NCBI GenBank assembly: GCA_964509475.1
Contig: CAZDXJ010000040.1
Span: 1 to 21,888, forward strand
Direction: 5' to 3'
Origin: CAZDXJ01 sp964509475
Lineage (GTDB): Bacteria; Pseudomonadota; Gammaproteobacteria; Methylococcales; Methylomonadaceae
DNA: 21,888 bases
Every line of letters begins with the position of its first letter. Positions within the stretch are counted from its first letter, which is position 1. Below are positions 6,890-14,512 of this stretch, piece by piece. The notes under the pieces are model-generated. The model was not told where the DNA came from. It saw only the letters and a list, made by a program, of their open reading frames with translations, and did no database searches. Position numbers and translations under genes: made by a program.

Positions 6890-7638
6890 CGTTGCAATCG
6901 ATCGTTTTCCAGACGGCGAATGCTTAACATCAAAAATGTTGCACAGAATAACAGGTAATAGCTGACATCTTTGCTGTCCAGCAGGCCGGTTTGCAAGGTC
7001 TGATAATGACTGAGCAAGGAAAAATATTCCAGCCAGGCACTGCTTTGATGCGTCAAACCCGCTGTCCAGTCAAGAATCCATAACAGGATCAGCAGGCCGA
7101 ACGAGGTCACAGCGGCCAGGGTAGGGTGTGCCGACAAACACGACATGTATAGACCCAAGGCAATAAACGCGCTGCACAACAGGGCCAAACCTAGAACATT
7201 GCCTGATAATTTGCCCAGATCCAGATCACCGCTTAACAGCAAGGAGAGCGGCATTAATGTGATCAGGAAAATGATTATCAGGAAAAAGCCGTATATTCCC
7301 AGGAATTTCCCTAAAATAATTTCAACATTGCTGACCGGTGCCGACAATAACAAACTCAAGGTCTGATTGCGCCGTTCTTCGGAAACCAGGCGCATGGTCA
7401 ATAACGGCGTCGTCAATAACAAAATAATCGCTGCGCTGGTAAATAGCGGGATCACAACCAGATCCGTCAAACCCGGCGCGGCTGCAAACGTGGCAAGACG
7501 GGCCTGCAGGGAAAGAAACATTTCCACCTGGGACAGAAAAATATAAGCCAGGATCGCTTGTAACACGGCCAGGATAGACCAGGCCAAAGGTGAATAAAAC
7601 AATGTCTTTAATTCGCGCAGGGCAATGTTCGTGATCAT
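6886..7638 (-). CDS. gldF: ABC-2 type permease (GldF-like)
   Basis: A 250-residue integral membrane protein with about six predicted helices, for example around residues 15-35, 60-78, 110-132, 148-165, 175-190 and 223-240. The amphipathic stretch LVSEERRNQTLSLLLSAPVS is a hallmark of the ABC-2 permease family, where it couples to the ATPase. It overlaps the ATPase gene by ATGA at 7635-7638 and the GldG gene by ATGA at 6886-6889. The three probably form one complex: ATPase, permease and extracytoplasmic auxiliary subunit. Confidence 0.88.
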   Translation of the reverse strand: MITNIALRELKTLFYSPLAWSILAVLQAILAYIFLSQVEMFLSLQARLATFAAAPGLTDLVVIPLFTSAAIILLLTTPLLTMRLVSEERRNQTLSLLLSAPVSNVEIILGKFLGIYGFFLIIIFLITLMPLSLLLSGDLDLGKLSGNVLGLALLCSAFIALGLYMSCLSAHPTLAAVTSFGLLILLWILDWTAGLTHQSSAWLEYFSLLSHYQTLQTGLLDSKDVSYYLLFCATFLMLSIRRLENDRLQR

Positions 7639-8567
7639 GTATTTTCTCCATGATGTTCAGTCAAGGCAACAAAGACTTCTTCGATGGATTTTTTTTCCGG
7701 GGTCAGTTCCAACAATCCCCAGCCAAAAGTAGTGATCGTTTCGGCAATGCGTTCGGCCGGATTGCCATGCAAGCGATGCTGGATGCGATAACGCCCCGGA
7801 GCGAGTGTCTCGATATTCAATATATCCGGCAGGCTGGCCAGACGTTCGGTATCCACCGCCTTGCGGGTTGCAATGAACAATGTGGCTGTGCTCAAGGTTT
7901 GTTGCAGGGCTGCAATCGTTTCATGCAGGATCAGTTTGCCTTGATCGATGATTTGGACATGCGTACAGGATTGTTGTACCTCAGCAAGCGCATGGGTTGA
8001 CAAGAGAATGGCGTGATCGTGGGCTAGTTCACCAATCAAGGTACGAATCTCACGTATCTGGATTGGGTCCAGGCCGGTTGTAGGCTCATCCAGAATGATA
8101 ACATCCGGATTATGCAGGATCGCCTGGGCAATACCGATGCGCTGCCTGAAACCTTTGGAAAGGTTGCCGATCAAACGTTGTTTTACTTCGTTCAAATGGC
8201 AACGATTCAGCGCTTTTTGCAAAGCGGCCTTTTTATTGGTGCACGGAATCCGGTGCAGCCTGGCACAATAGTCAAGATATTCCGATACCGTCAATTCCCG
8301 GTATAAAGGCGGTGCATCCGGTAAATACCCCAAAAACATTTTTGCGGTTTTGGGTTGTTCCAGCATATCGATATCATTGATACGGATGCGTCCGCTGCTT
8401 GGCGCCAGGTTACCGCAAAGCATTTGCATGGTGGTGGTTTTTCCGGCACCGTTCGGTCCTAAAAAACCCAGAACTTCGCCTTTGTTCACCGAGAAGCTGA
8501 CATTATGGACAGCGCAATGGCCGGCATAATAACGATAAAGATTTTCAGCCTGGATAAGCGAAGACAT
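7635..8567 (-). CDS. gldA: ABC transporter ATP-binding protein (GldA-like)
   Basis: A 310-residue cytoplasmic ATPase that energises the permease encoded immediately downstream. Walker A is GPNGAGKTT at 37-45, the ABC signature LSKGFRQR at 136-143, Walker B VIILDE at 156-161 with the D-loop TTGLDP after it, and the switch histidine H192 in LLSTHAL. The C-terminal 90 residues form the extra domain usual in ABC-2 export ATPases. hflD lies 70 nt upstream on the same strand, so the ABC genes may have their own promoter in that gap or be read through from the rhodanese-hflD genes. Confidence 0.93.
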   Translation of the reverse strand: MSSLIQAENLYRYYAGHCAVHNVSFSVNKGEVLGFLGPNGAGKTTTMQMLCGNLAPSSGRIRINDIDMLEQPKTAKMFLGYLPDAPPLYRELTVSEYLDYCARLHRIPCTNKKAALQKALNRCHLNEVKQRLIGNLSKGFRQRIGIAQAILHNPDVIILDEPTTGLDPIQIREIRTLIGELAHDHAILLSTHALAEVQQSCTHVQIIDQGKLILHETIAALQQTLSTATLFIATRKAVDTERLASLPDILNIETLAPGRYRIQHRLHGNPAERIAETITTFGWGLLELTPEKKSIEEVFVALTEHHGENT

Positions 8568-8637
8568 GGTGGAATATTTGGGTCAGAATTTTGTTTGCTC
8601 CTTTTGTCTGCAATGGATTATTTGTCTGGAACATCAA

Positions 8638-9270
8638 TCAGAGCTTGTCCAGTAACGCCAGTAAACGCTGGGTTTCGGCATATAATCTGCGCCGGTAGAA
8701 CAGAAATTTCCAGCGCGTACCACCGCATTGCCGCCATAACATGGCCGAGCGAATACCCGCCAGTAACAGGGTACGGATTTTATTGACGATATCCGGTCTG
8801 GCCAGATAAGCCGGATCGCCATTGACCATAATACGGGGTTGTAAGTTACTGATCGTACTATGATAGAGATCACCCAGGCTGGCCAGTATGTTTTCATGCA
8901 GCGTACCAAAGTGTTCGGATTGGAGTTGTGCGGTTTCTATACCACTATGAATTTTGGCAAGCATATCCGGATTATTGGACAGTTGCTTTTCCAGGAAAAC
9001 GATGGCCGCGCTATAGCGGGCACTTTCTGGGTTATGTATGTCGGTGCTGCCTAATTGATCATTGAGTTGTTGCAGGCCGACTCTGACACCCTTCAAACCG
9101 CCGTAAACATCCCCCACACTGTCGGCGTCAAGTTTCAGAATGCTTTCAACACTGGCCTGCATGGCGTCCTGATCGGCGCTGCCGCAGGTAGCCAGTTGCT
9201 GGACAAGGTAGCTGGCCTGGGCTATACCCGCCAAGGCAACGACTTGATTGGACAGGGTTTTGAGGCTCAT
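8638..9270 (-). CDS. hflD: HflD, high-frequency-lysogenization protein homologue (DUF489)
   Basis: A 210-residue alpha-helical protein matching the size of E. coli HflD (213). Recognisable family segments are ALAGIAQASYLVQQLA at the N-terminus, a central GVRVGLQQL, and LLAGIRSAMLWRQCGG with FYRRR near the C-terminus. In E. coli it is a peripheral membrane protein that interacts with phage lambda CII and affects lysogenization; its host role is unclear. The family is essentially restricted to Gammaproteobacteria, which helps place this DNA. The usual neighbours mnmA and purB are absent here. Instead a rhodanese gene ends only 3 nt upstream and an ABC operon follows. Confidence 0.9.
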   Translation of the reverse strand: MSLKTLSNQVVALAGIAQASYLVQQLATCGSADQDAMQASVESILKLDADSVGDVYGGLKGVRVGLQQLNDQLGSTDIHNPESARYSAAIVFLEKQLSNNPDMLAKIHSGIETAQLQSEHFGTLHENILASLGDLYHSTISNLQPRIMVNGDPAYLARPDIVNKIRTLLLAGIRSAMLWRQCGGTRWKFLFYRRRLYAETQRLLALLDKL

Positions 9271-9273
9271 GAT

Positions 9274-9720
9274 TTATTTTTTATTGCAATCAATTGAGTT
9301 AGAACAGTTTTTGTCTATTTTTTTACCTTCCTTTAGCCAGGATTTTATGCCGTTTTGTAGATGATAGACATTATTCATGCCTAATTTTTGGGTGAGCAGA
9401 TCGCCAACGGCTTTGCTGCGCTTGCCGGAACGGCAAACCAAGACAATGGCCTGATCCGGAGATTGTTGCAATGATTTCAATTGTTTTAACCAGTGTTCGA
9501 TATCATATCGACCGCGCTCATCAAAAAACTCAATTTTATGACTGCCGGGTATGATACCGGTCTGTTTCCATTCCTTGGCCGTACGGATATCGATGATTAA
9601 GGCCTTGTCATTTTGCATTTTCACCAACTCATCCGGATTGACACCGATGAGTTCCGTGGCCAGTGCCAGGCTGCTATACAGGATAAAGAAAATTATACTG
9701 GCGCAGGTATTCGTGTTCAT
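9274..9720 (-). CDS. Secreted single-domain rhodanese-like protein
   Basis: From the ATG at 9720 the product has 148 residues. It opens with a hydrophobic signal sequence (about 7-21, ending SLALA), so it is probably periplasmic. The rhodanese fold is clear: LIIDIRTAKEW early in the domain, and the active-site loop CRSGKRS with catalytic Cys96, followed by NVYHLQNGIKSWLKEG. Such proteins handle sulfane sulfur or bind oxyanions. An alternative ATG at 9741 gives seven more residues and the same signal peptide. Further upstream starts would bury it, so they are unlikely. No good Shine-Dalgarno sequence is visible for either start. The stop is 3 nt before hflD, suggesting co-transcription. Two extra Cys (139 and 145) lie in the tail. 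Confidence 0.87.
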   Translation of the reverse strand: MNTNTCASIIFFILYSSLALATELIGVNPDELVKMQNDKALIIDIRTAKEWKQTGIIPGSHKIEFFDERGRYDIEHWLKQLKSLQQSPDQAIVLVCRSGKRSKAVGDLLTQKLGMNNVYHLQNGIKSWLKEGKKIDKNCSNSIDCNKK

Positions 9721-9874
9721 AATGTTTGTCAGTGACTGCATAATTGAATTGAGGATTGTACCTAATATTTCGTTTTTATAGCATGATTTTCTATTTTCCG
9801 GTCGAATATAACAAGTATTTAAGCGATAATGCACCATTTATATTTGGCGTGTTATTTTTTTTCAGGAGGTATCC

Positions 9875-10084
9875 ATGTCAGAATCCATATCATTAAATGT
9901 AACCGGAATGAAATGCGGCGGCTGTGAAAACAATGTAAAAGGCAAACTGGAAGCTTTGGAAGGAGTTTTATCGGTCAATGCCTCGCATAAAGAAAAAAAG
10001 GTCGTGGTGGTGTTTGATGACAGCCGGATTGATTTGCAGACAATCAAGGAAACCATCCGCAATGCCGGCTTTGAGGTTTCTTGA
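9875..10084 (+). CDS. copZ: Copper chaperone (heavy-metal-associated domain)
   Basis: A 69-residue single HMA domain with the metal-binding motif GMKCGGC (Cys14 and Cys17) and the usual closing segment TIKETIRNAGFEV. It should carry Cu(I) to the ATPase encoded 59 nt downstream. The start is fixed by a strong AGGAGGT (9864-9870) four bases before the ATG. No MerR-type CueR operator could be picked out in the 150-bp divergent interval shared with the rhodanese gene. Confidence 0.93.
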   Translation: MSESISLNVTGMKCGGCENNVKGKLEALEGVLSVNASHKEKKVVVVFDDSRIDLQTIKETIRNAGFEVS

Positions 10085-10143
10085 AATCGCTGGATTGAGA
10101 TTATTTCAGTGGATTGCATTATTATTTGACTGCGGAGTAAATA

Positions 10144-12378
10144 ATGAATACCGGGGTAAATTCCGAACGCAGCATACGCTTGTCCATATCGGGGATGAGT
10201 TGTGCAGGTTGTGTAAGCGTTGTCGAGGGCGCGTTGGCTTCTGTTGCCGGTGTTGAATCGGCAACGGTCAATTTTGCCGATCATTCGGCGACCGTTACCG
10301 GCCATGCCGATGCCCAGGCATTGAAAAAAGCGGTACAAGAGGCCGGTTATGATGCAGCCGTTATGGAAGGTTTGGAAGACCCGGGAGAACAAGAGGCTCT
10401 GGAACAACAACGTTATCGGAAATTAATCCGGCAGGCTACGGTTGCCGCAGCGGTTGGCGGCCCCTTGATGCTGGCGGGACATTTGGGCTGGTTGCCTGAA
10501 ATCGGTTCTTCCGCAGGTGGCTGGTTCTGGCCGGAAATTGCGCTGATAACCTTTGCTGTATTGGCTTATTCAGGGGGCCATTTTTATCGCGGTGCCCTCA
10601 AGGCGCTCAGCCTGGGACAAGCCAATATGGATACGCTGATTGCTTTGGGTACCGGTTCAGCCTGGTTTTATTCCTGCGTTGTCATTGATTATTACCCGAC
10701 TCTGCCACCTTTGGCCAAACACGCCTATTTTGAAGCGTCGATGATTATTCTGGCTTTTATCAATCTGGGTACGGCTTTGGAAACGCGGGCCAGAGGTAAA
10801 ACTTCCAGTGCAATTCGGGAGCTGATTGGTTTACAACCGAAAACCGCGTGCGTCATTCGTGATGGCCAGGAATTGGATATTGCCATTGAAGAGGTCGGGT
10901 TGGGTGAAATTATAAAAGTCCGGCCCGGAGAAAAAATTGCCGTCGATGGTGAAATTATTGAAGGCCACTCATCGGTGGATGAATCCATGTTGACCGGAGA
11001 ACCCATACCGGTCGAAAAGTCAAAAGGTTCCGAAGTCGTCGCGGGCACCATCAATGGGCACGGCAGTTTCCTGTTTAAAGCGACCCGCATTGGCCGTGAT
11101 ACCGCATTGGCACAAATTATCCAAAGTGTTCGCCGGGCCCAGAACAGCAAACCGGCAATCGCCCGCCTCGCCGATAAAATATCCAGCGTGTTTGTGCCGG
11201 CTGTCGTGGCGGTATCGCTGTTGACGTTTATGATTTGGTACACATTCGGGCCCGAGCCGGCGTTTGGTTATGCCTTTGTCACCTCGATGACGGTACTGGT
11301 TATCGCCTGTCCCTGCGCATTGGGTCTGGCGACACCGATTTCGGTTATGGTCGCTGTTGGCCGGGCCGCGCAGTCGGGCATATTGATTCGCAATGGCGAA
11401 GCCCTGCAAAGCGCAGGCCGGATCAGTTGTGTTATCCTCGACAAAACCGGTACGGTAACCGAAGGCAAACCCCAGGTTGCAAACATTGAGACAATAGAAG
11501 ATTATACCCAGGAACAAATATTGACCCTGGCCGCAAGCATAGAATCGGCATCGGAACACCCATTAGCCGCCGCGATTGTCCATGCCGCCCAACAAAAACA
11601 ATTGCCGTTAAAATCCACCGATCACTTCAAAGCCATAGCCGGTAAAGGGGTTAGCTCCGAGATAGACGGGGAAAACATCCTGCTCGGTAATGAAGCCTTG
11701 ATGGACCAGCAAGGTGTCAAATTTGGCCGTTACAAAAATAAACTGGCACGTCTGGCTGAACAGGGGCAAACACCGATGCTATTGGCCGTCAATCATAAAA
11801 TGGCGGGGATTATTGCCGTTTCCGATCCGATAAAACCGGATTCGGCACAAGCGGTTCGGCAATTGCTCGATCGGGGGGTTCGGGTTTTGATGGTGACGGG
11901 TGACAACCCGGTGACTGCCGAAGCGATTGCACAAAAGGCGGGTATCGATGGAATCCGGGCCCGCATCCTGCCGGAAGACAAGGCCGAAGTGGTTCGGCAG
12001 CTGCAACAGCAGGGTGAGACGGTTGCCATGGTGGGTGACGGCATTAACGATGCACCGGCCCTGGCGCAAGCGGATGTCGGCATGGCCATAGGCAGTGGCA
12101 CTGATGTTGCGATAGAAAGTGCCGATATTGTCATTTTGCAAGGCTCGTTATTGAAAGTTCCGGAAGCGATGGAGTTGTCCAAGGCAACCTTGAAAAATAT
12201 CAAACAAAATCTCCTTGGCGCGTTTGTTTACAACACCTTGAGTATTCCGATAGCGGCGGGTTTGCTGTATCCGTTTTTTGGCCTGTTGCTTAATCCGATG
12301 ATTGCCGGTGCGGCGATGGCGATGTCTTCGGTAACAGTCGTTACCAATGCCAACCGTTTGCGTTGGTTAAAACTGTAA
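10144..12378 (+). CDS. copA: Cu(+)-exporting P1B-type ATPase
   Basis: A 744-residue copper efflux pump of the inner membrane. A single N-terminal HMA domain carries GMSCAGC (Cys20, Cys23). The transmembrane copper site is CPC at 389-391 in ACPCALGLATP. The phosphorylated Asp433 sits in DKTGT, the P1B-specific HP dipeptide at 472-473 in SEHPLAAA, and the hinge GDGIND at 631-636. The last two helices show the Cu(I) class signatures YN (FVYNTLSIP) and M..SS (MAMSSVTVVTNA). Length and domain order are typical of one-HMA CopA proteins. It forms a unit with copZ. A Gfo/Idh/MocA gene begins 4 nt after its stop. Confidence 0.97.
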   Translation: MNTGVNSERSIRLSISGMSCAGCVSVVEGALASVAGVESATVNFADHSATVTGHADAQALKKAVQEAGYDAAVMEGLEDPGEQEALEQQRYRKLIRQATVAAAVGGPLMLAGHLGWLPEIGSSAGGWFWPEIALITFAVLAYSGGHFYRGALKALSLGQANMDTLIALGTGSAWFYSCVVIDYYPTLPPLAKHAYFEASMIILAFINLGTALETRARGKTSSAIRELIGLQPKTACVIRDGQELDIAIEEVGLGEIIKVRPGEKIAVDGEIIEGHSSVDESMLTGEPIPVEKSKGSEVVAGTINGHGSFLFKATRIGRDTALAQIIQSVRRAQNSKPAIARLADKISSVFVPAVVAVSLLTFMIWYTFGPEPAFGYAFVTSMTVLVIACPCALGLATPISVMVAVGRAAQSGILIRNGEALQSAGRISCVILDKTGTVTEGKPQVANIETIEDYTQEQILTLAASIESASEHPLAAAIVHAAQQKQLPLKSTDHFKAIAGKGVSSEIDGENILLGNEALMDQQGVKFGRYKNKLARLAEQGQTPMLLAVNHKMAGIIAVSDPIKPDSAQAVRQLLDRGVRVLMVTGDNPVTAEAIAQKAGIDGIRARILPEDKAEVVRQLQQQGETVAMVGDGINDAPALAQADVGMAIGSGTDVAIESADIVILQGSLLKVPEAMELSKATLKNIKQNLLGAFVYNTLSIPIAAGLLYPFFGLLLNPMIAGAAMAMSSVTVVTNANRLRWLKL

Positions 12379-12382
12379 AACC

Positions 12383-13324
12383 ATGACGATAAAAAAATTG
12401 AAATGTGCCGTTGTCGGGACCGGTTATTTGGGTAAATTCCATGCCCAAAAATATGCCCTGTTACCGGCTTGTGAGCTGATTGCGGTTGTTGACAGCGATA
12501 TGCAAACTGCCCGGCGGGTTGCCGATGAACATGCGGCACAGGCACTGACCGACTACCGCGACTTATTGGATGAAGTCGATGCCGTCAGCGTTGTGGTGCC
12601 AACCTGTTATCATCATGCGGTGGCCCGCGATTTTTTGTCTTCGGGTGTGCATGTTCTGGTGGAAAAACCCATTACCGCCACAATTGAAGAAGCCGATGAT
12701 CTGATCGCACTCGCCAAAGCCAATCAAGTCATTTTACAGGTCGGCCATCTGGAGCGTTTTAATCCGGCGGTTTTGGCGCTCAAGCAATATGAAAGCCCAC
12801 CCGTGTTCATCGAGTCGCACCGTTTGTCACCCTTCAATCCGCGTGCAAATGATGTCAGCGTGGTTCTGGATTTGATGATCCATGATATCGATATCATTTT
12901 GGCGTTGGTCAATTCTGAAATAGAGCGTATCGAAGCCAGCGGAACCGCGGTATTGACCCAGAATGTTGATATTGCCAATGCCCGCCTGGTCTTTCAAAAC
13001 GGTTGTGTCGCCAATGTCACGGCCAGCCGCATCAGTTTGAAAACCGAACGAAAAATGCGTTTGTTTTGCCCGCAGGCTTATTTGTCGATTGACTTTCAAA
13101 ATAAACTTTTGACCCGGCATCAAACCGGAGCAAAGGAAATGTTTCCAGGTATCCCTGAAATCATCACGGAAGAGTCGGTTTTTGAAAACGGCGATGCCCT
13201 GCTTGCGGAAATAGAACATTTTGTCCAATGTATCCATACGGACAGCCCCCCGTTGGTTCCAGGAGAAGCGGGTAAAAGAGCTTTGCAAACCGCGATTGAA
13301 ATCAGCCGGATATTGAACCAATAG
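12383..13324 (+). CDS. Gfo/Idh/MocA family NAD(P)-dependent oxidoreductase
   Basis: A 313-residue sugar-type dehydrogenase. The N-terminal Rossmann fold has GTGYLGKFHA (Gly12, Gly14, Gly17). The family motif EKP is at 94-96, and the catalytic-region histidine H168 is in DLMIHDID. The segment GHLERFNPAV resembles the GnnA-like branch (UDP-N-acetylglucosamine 3-dehydrogenase of lipid A variants), but no aminotransferase partner is present, so the substrate is not assigned. It begins 4 nt after copA, without a clear ribosome-binding site, so translation is probably coupled to copA. The repeat copy R2 starts 27 nt after its stop. Confidence 0.88.
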   Translation: MTIKKLKCAVVGTGYLGKFHAQKYALLPACELIAVVDSDMQTARRVADEHAAQALTDYRDLLDEVDAVSVVVPTCYHHAVARDFLSSGVHVLVEKPITATIEEADDLIALAKANQVILQVGHLERFNPAVLALKQYESPPVFIESHRLSPFNPRANDVSVVLDLMIHDIDIILALVNSEIERIEASGTAVLTQNVDIANARLVFQNGCVANVTASRISLKTERKMRLFCPQAYLSIDFQNKLLTRHQTGAKEMFPGIPEIITEESVFENGDALLAEIEHFVQCIHTDSPPLVPGEAGKRALQTAIEISRILNQ

Positions 13325-13351
13325 AGATATTTTTGAAAAAAATTGGGTAAC

Positions 13352-13554
13352 TATACTTCACGCGGTCACGGTTGCGGATTTTGAAAATAGCTGTTGTTGG
13401 GGTTCAAGAGTGTTTTTACACGCCGCACGGTTATGAAGGCGGAAAATGATTGGGCAATTGGGCGCTGTTGGCAGGCGGCTTGCCCAGCTCTTCCGTGGAA
13501 GGGCTGGGCTTGCGGAATTTTGGATGTCGCCGGAATGCCTGGGGACTCCAATCC
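13352..13554 (+). repeat. Dispersed repeat R2 (203 bp)
   Basis: It starts TATACTTCACGCGGTCACGG and runs through a 130-bp module shared with R1 (minus strand, 4619-4486) and with 21744 onward. Next come the 28-bp palindrome (13482-13509) and a tail (TTGCGGAATTTTGGA...CAATCC) that matches the minus strand of R1 near 4309-4260. It lacks the 150-bp hairpin insert of R1. Its right end abuts the jetA remnant. Open reading frames across it are repeat artefacts. Confidence 0.75.
13482..13509. repeat. 28-bp dispersed palindrome, copy 3
   Basis: Identical to the copy at 4462-4489 and the reverse complement of the copy at 4038-4065. Here it lies inside R2, directly after the shared 130-bp module. Confidence 0.7.
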
Positions 13555-13564
13555 GCCGGCTCCG

Positions 13565-13756
13565 CAATTCCCGAAGAGTAAACAACTCATCTTGCAAAGC
13601 CTCGACCAATGCAGCCTGCGGCAAAATACGGGCATTTTTGTCGACAAAAACCTTATGAAAAAAACTGGCGATTAACGGCGCATGGGGACTGTTCAACAAG
13701 CGCCAGGCCGGGTGATTTTGTCTCAGCGCATCCAGGGTCTGGTAATCTAAAGGCAT
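13565..13756 (-). pseudogene. jetA: Truncated jetA (DUF3375), Wadjet defence-system remnant
   Basis: From the ATG at 13756 the first 64 residues read as the N-terminus of a DUF3375 protein: MPLDYQTLDALRQNHPAWRL, then HAPLIASFFHKVF, then LVEALQDELFTLREL. Intact family members are several hundred residues long. Here homology stops at the edge of repeat R2 and the frame continues into repeat sequence before ending at 13358. DUF3375 is JetA, the kleisin-like subunit of the Wadjet SMC complex that restricts plasmids. No jetB, jetC or jetD is in the window. An in-frame ATG at 13858 would add 34 unrelated-looking residues. The gene is almost certainly dead; a deletion or insertion at the repeat is the likely cause. 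Assignment is from recalled family sequence features, not a search. Confidence 0.72.
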
Positions 13757-14067
13757 GGCCCATTTTAACGTAATCCTGCCTGGAATTTCGACGTTAAATT
13801 GAAATCGCAGGTGAAATGGTTCAATAAACCAGGACACTTTGAGGTGATCTATACTCATTGCACATGAAAATTCGGTACTCTATTTTTCACATACCAAAGA
13901 AAATCCGGGCTTTCAATTGGTCGATTGCCGAAATTTGAAGTGCAAAAAGTATATAAAGTATCCTGTTTTTGTTGACCATTACACTTCAGGGCGGATGAAA
14001 TGTTCGGGTTAGAGGTACAAAAAATTTTCTTTTTCAGCTATGATTGTTGCCGATGGTTAATCTTGCT

Positions 14068-14083
14068 GACTGTGAGGACAGTC
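14068..14083. other. Short hairpin upstream of apaG
   Basis: GACTGT, GAGG loop, ACAGTC: a perfect 6-bp stem 43 nt before the apaG ATG, in the probable 5' leader. The rest of 13859-14125 is noncoding and AT-rich. A weak promoter reading (TTGAAG 13935-13940, 18-bp gap, TATCCT 13959-13964) is possible but unremarkable. Confidence 0.25.
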
Positions 14084-14125
14084 TTTGTAATAAGCAGTAC
14101 GGGATAAAAACAAAACCGGAATCAA

Positions 14126-14503
14126 ATGTCCAAAAATAATGCATGTCGGGTTGAGGTTACACCTTTCTACATTGAGTCACAGTCTTCTCCAAAAGAAAAC
14201 CGCTATGTGTTTGCTTATACCATAACGATTACCAATATCGGTACGGATGCTGCAAAATTGCTTAGCCGGTATTGGTTGATAACCGACTCTAACGGCAAAA
14301 TACAGGAAGTGAGTGGTGAGGGAGTGGTCGGTGAACAACCGTATTTACAACCTGGAGGAAGTTTTCGTTATACCAGTGGCGTGATCATCGAGACCCCGGT
14401 GGGTACGATGCAGGGAAAATATCGTATGCTTACCGATACCGGCGAACAGTTTGATGCGCAAATTCCCCGTTTTACGCTTTCCATACCCCGAACTTTGCAT
14501 TGA
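14126..14503 (+). CDS. apaG: ApaG (Co2+/Mg2+ efflux-associated, ApaG domain)
   Basis: A 125-residue protein, the normal ApaG length. Family landmarks are FAYTITITNIG, a SRYWLITDSNGK strand pair, the glycine-rich EVSGEGVVGEQP, the LQPGGSFRYTSG loop and the closing MLTDTGEQFDAQIPRFTL. The domain has an Ig-like fold, and its biochemical role in bacteria is not settled. apaH follows after 9 nt, the classical arrangement. The usual upstream partners rsmA and pdxA are missing. Confidence 0.95.
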   Translation: MSKNNACRVEVTPFYIESQSSPKENRYVFAYTITITNIGTDAAKLLSRYWLITDSNGKIQEVSGEGVVGEQPYLQPGGSFRYTSGVIIETPVGTMQGKYRMLTDTGEQFDAQIPRFTLSIPRTLH

Positions 14504-14512
14504 CATAGATTT

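Noticed and set aside
9721..9837. Longer start for the rhodanese protein at 9837
   Set aside because: It would put about 39 hydrophilic residues ahead of the signal peptide. No ribosome-binding site supports it.
9721..9874. CueR-type operator upstream of copZ
   Set aside because: No dyad with the expected spacing between -35 and -10 could be found in the interval.
13757..13858. N-terminal extension of the jetA stump from the ATG at 13858
   Set aside because: The extra 34 residues do not resemble the start of DUF3375 proteins, which begin close to the DYQTLDALRQN segment. Kept out of the pseudogene span.
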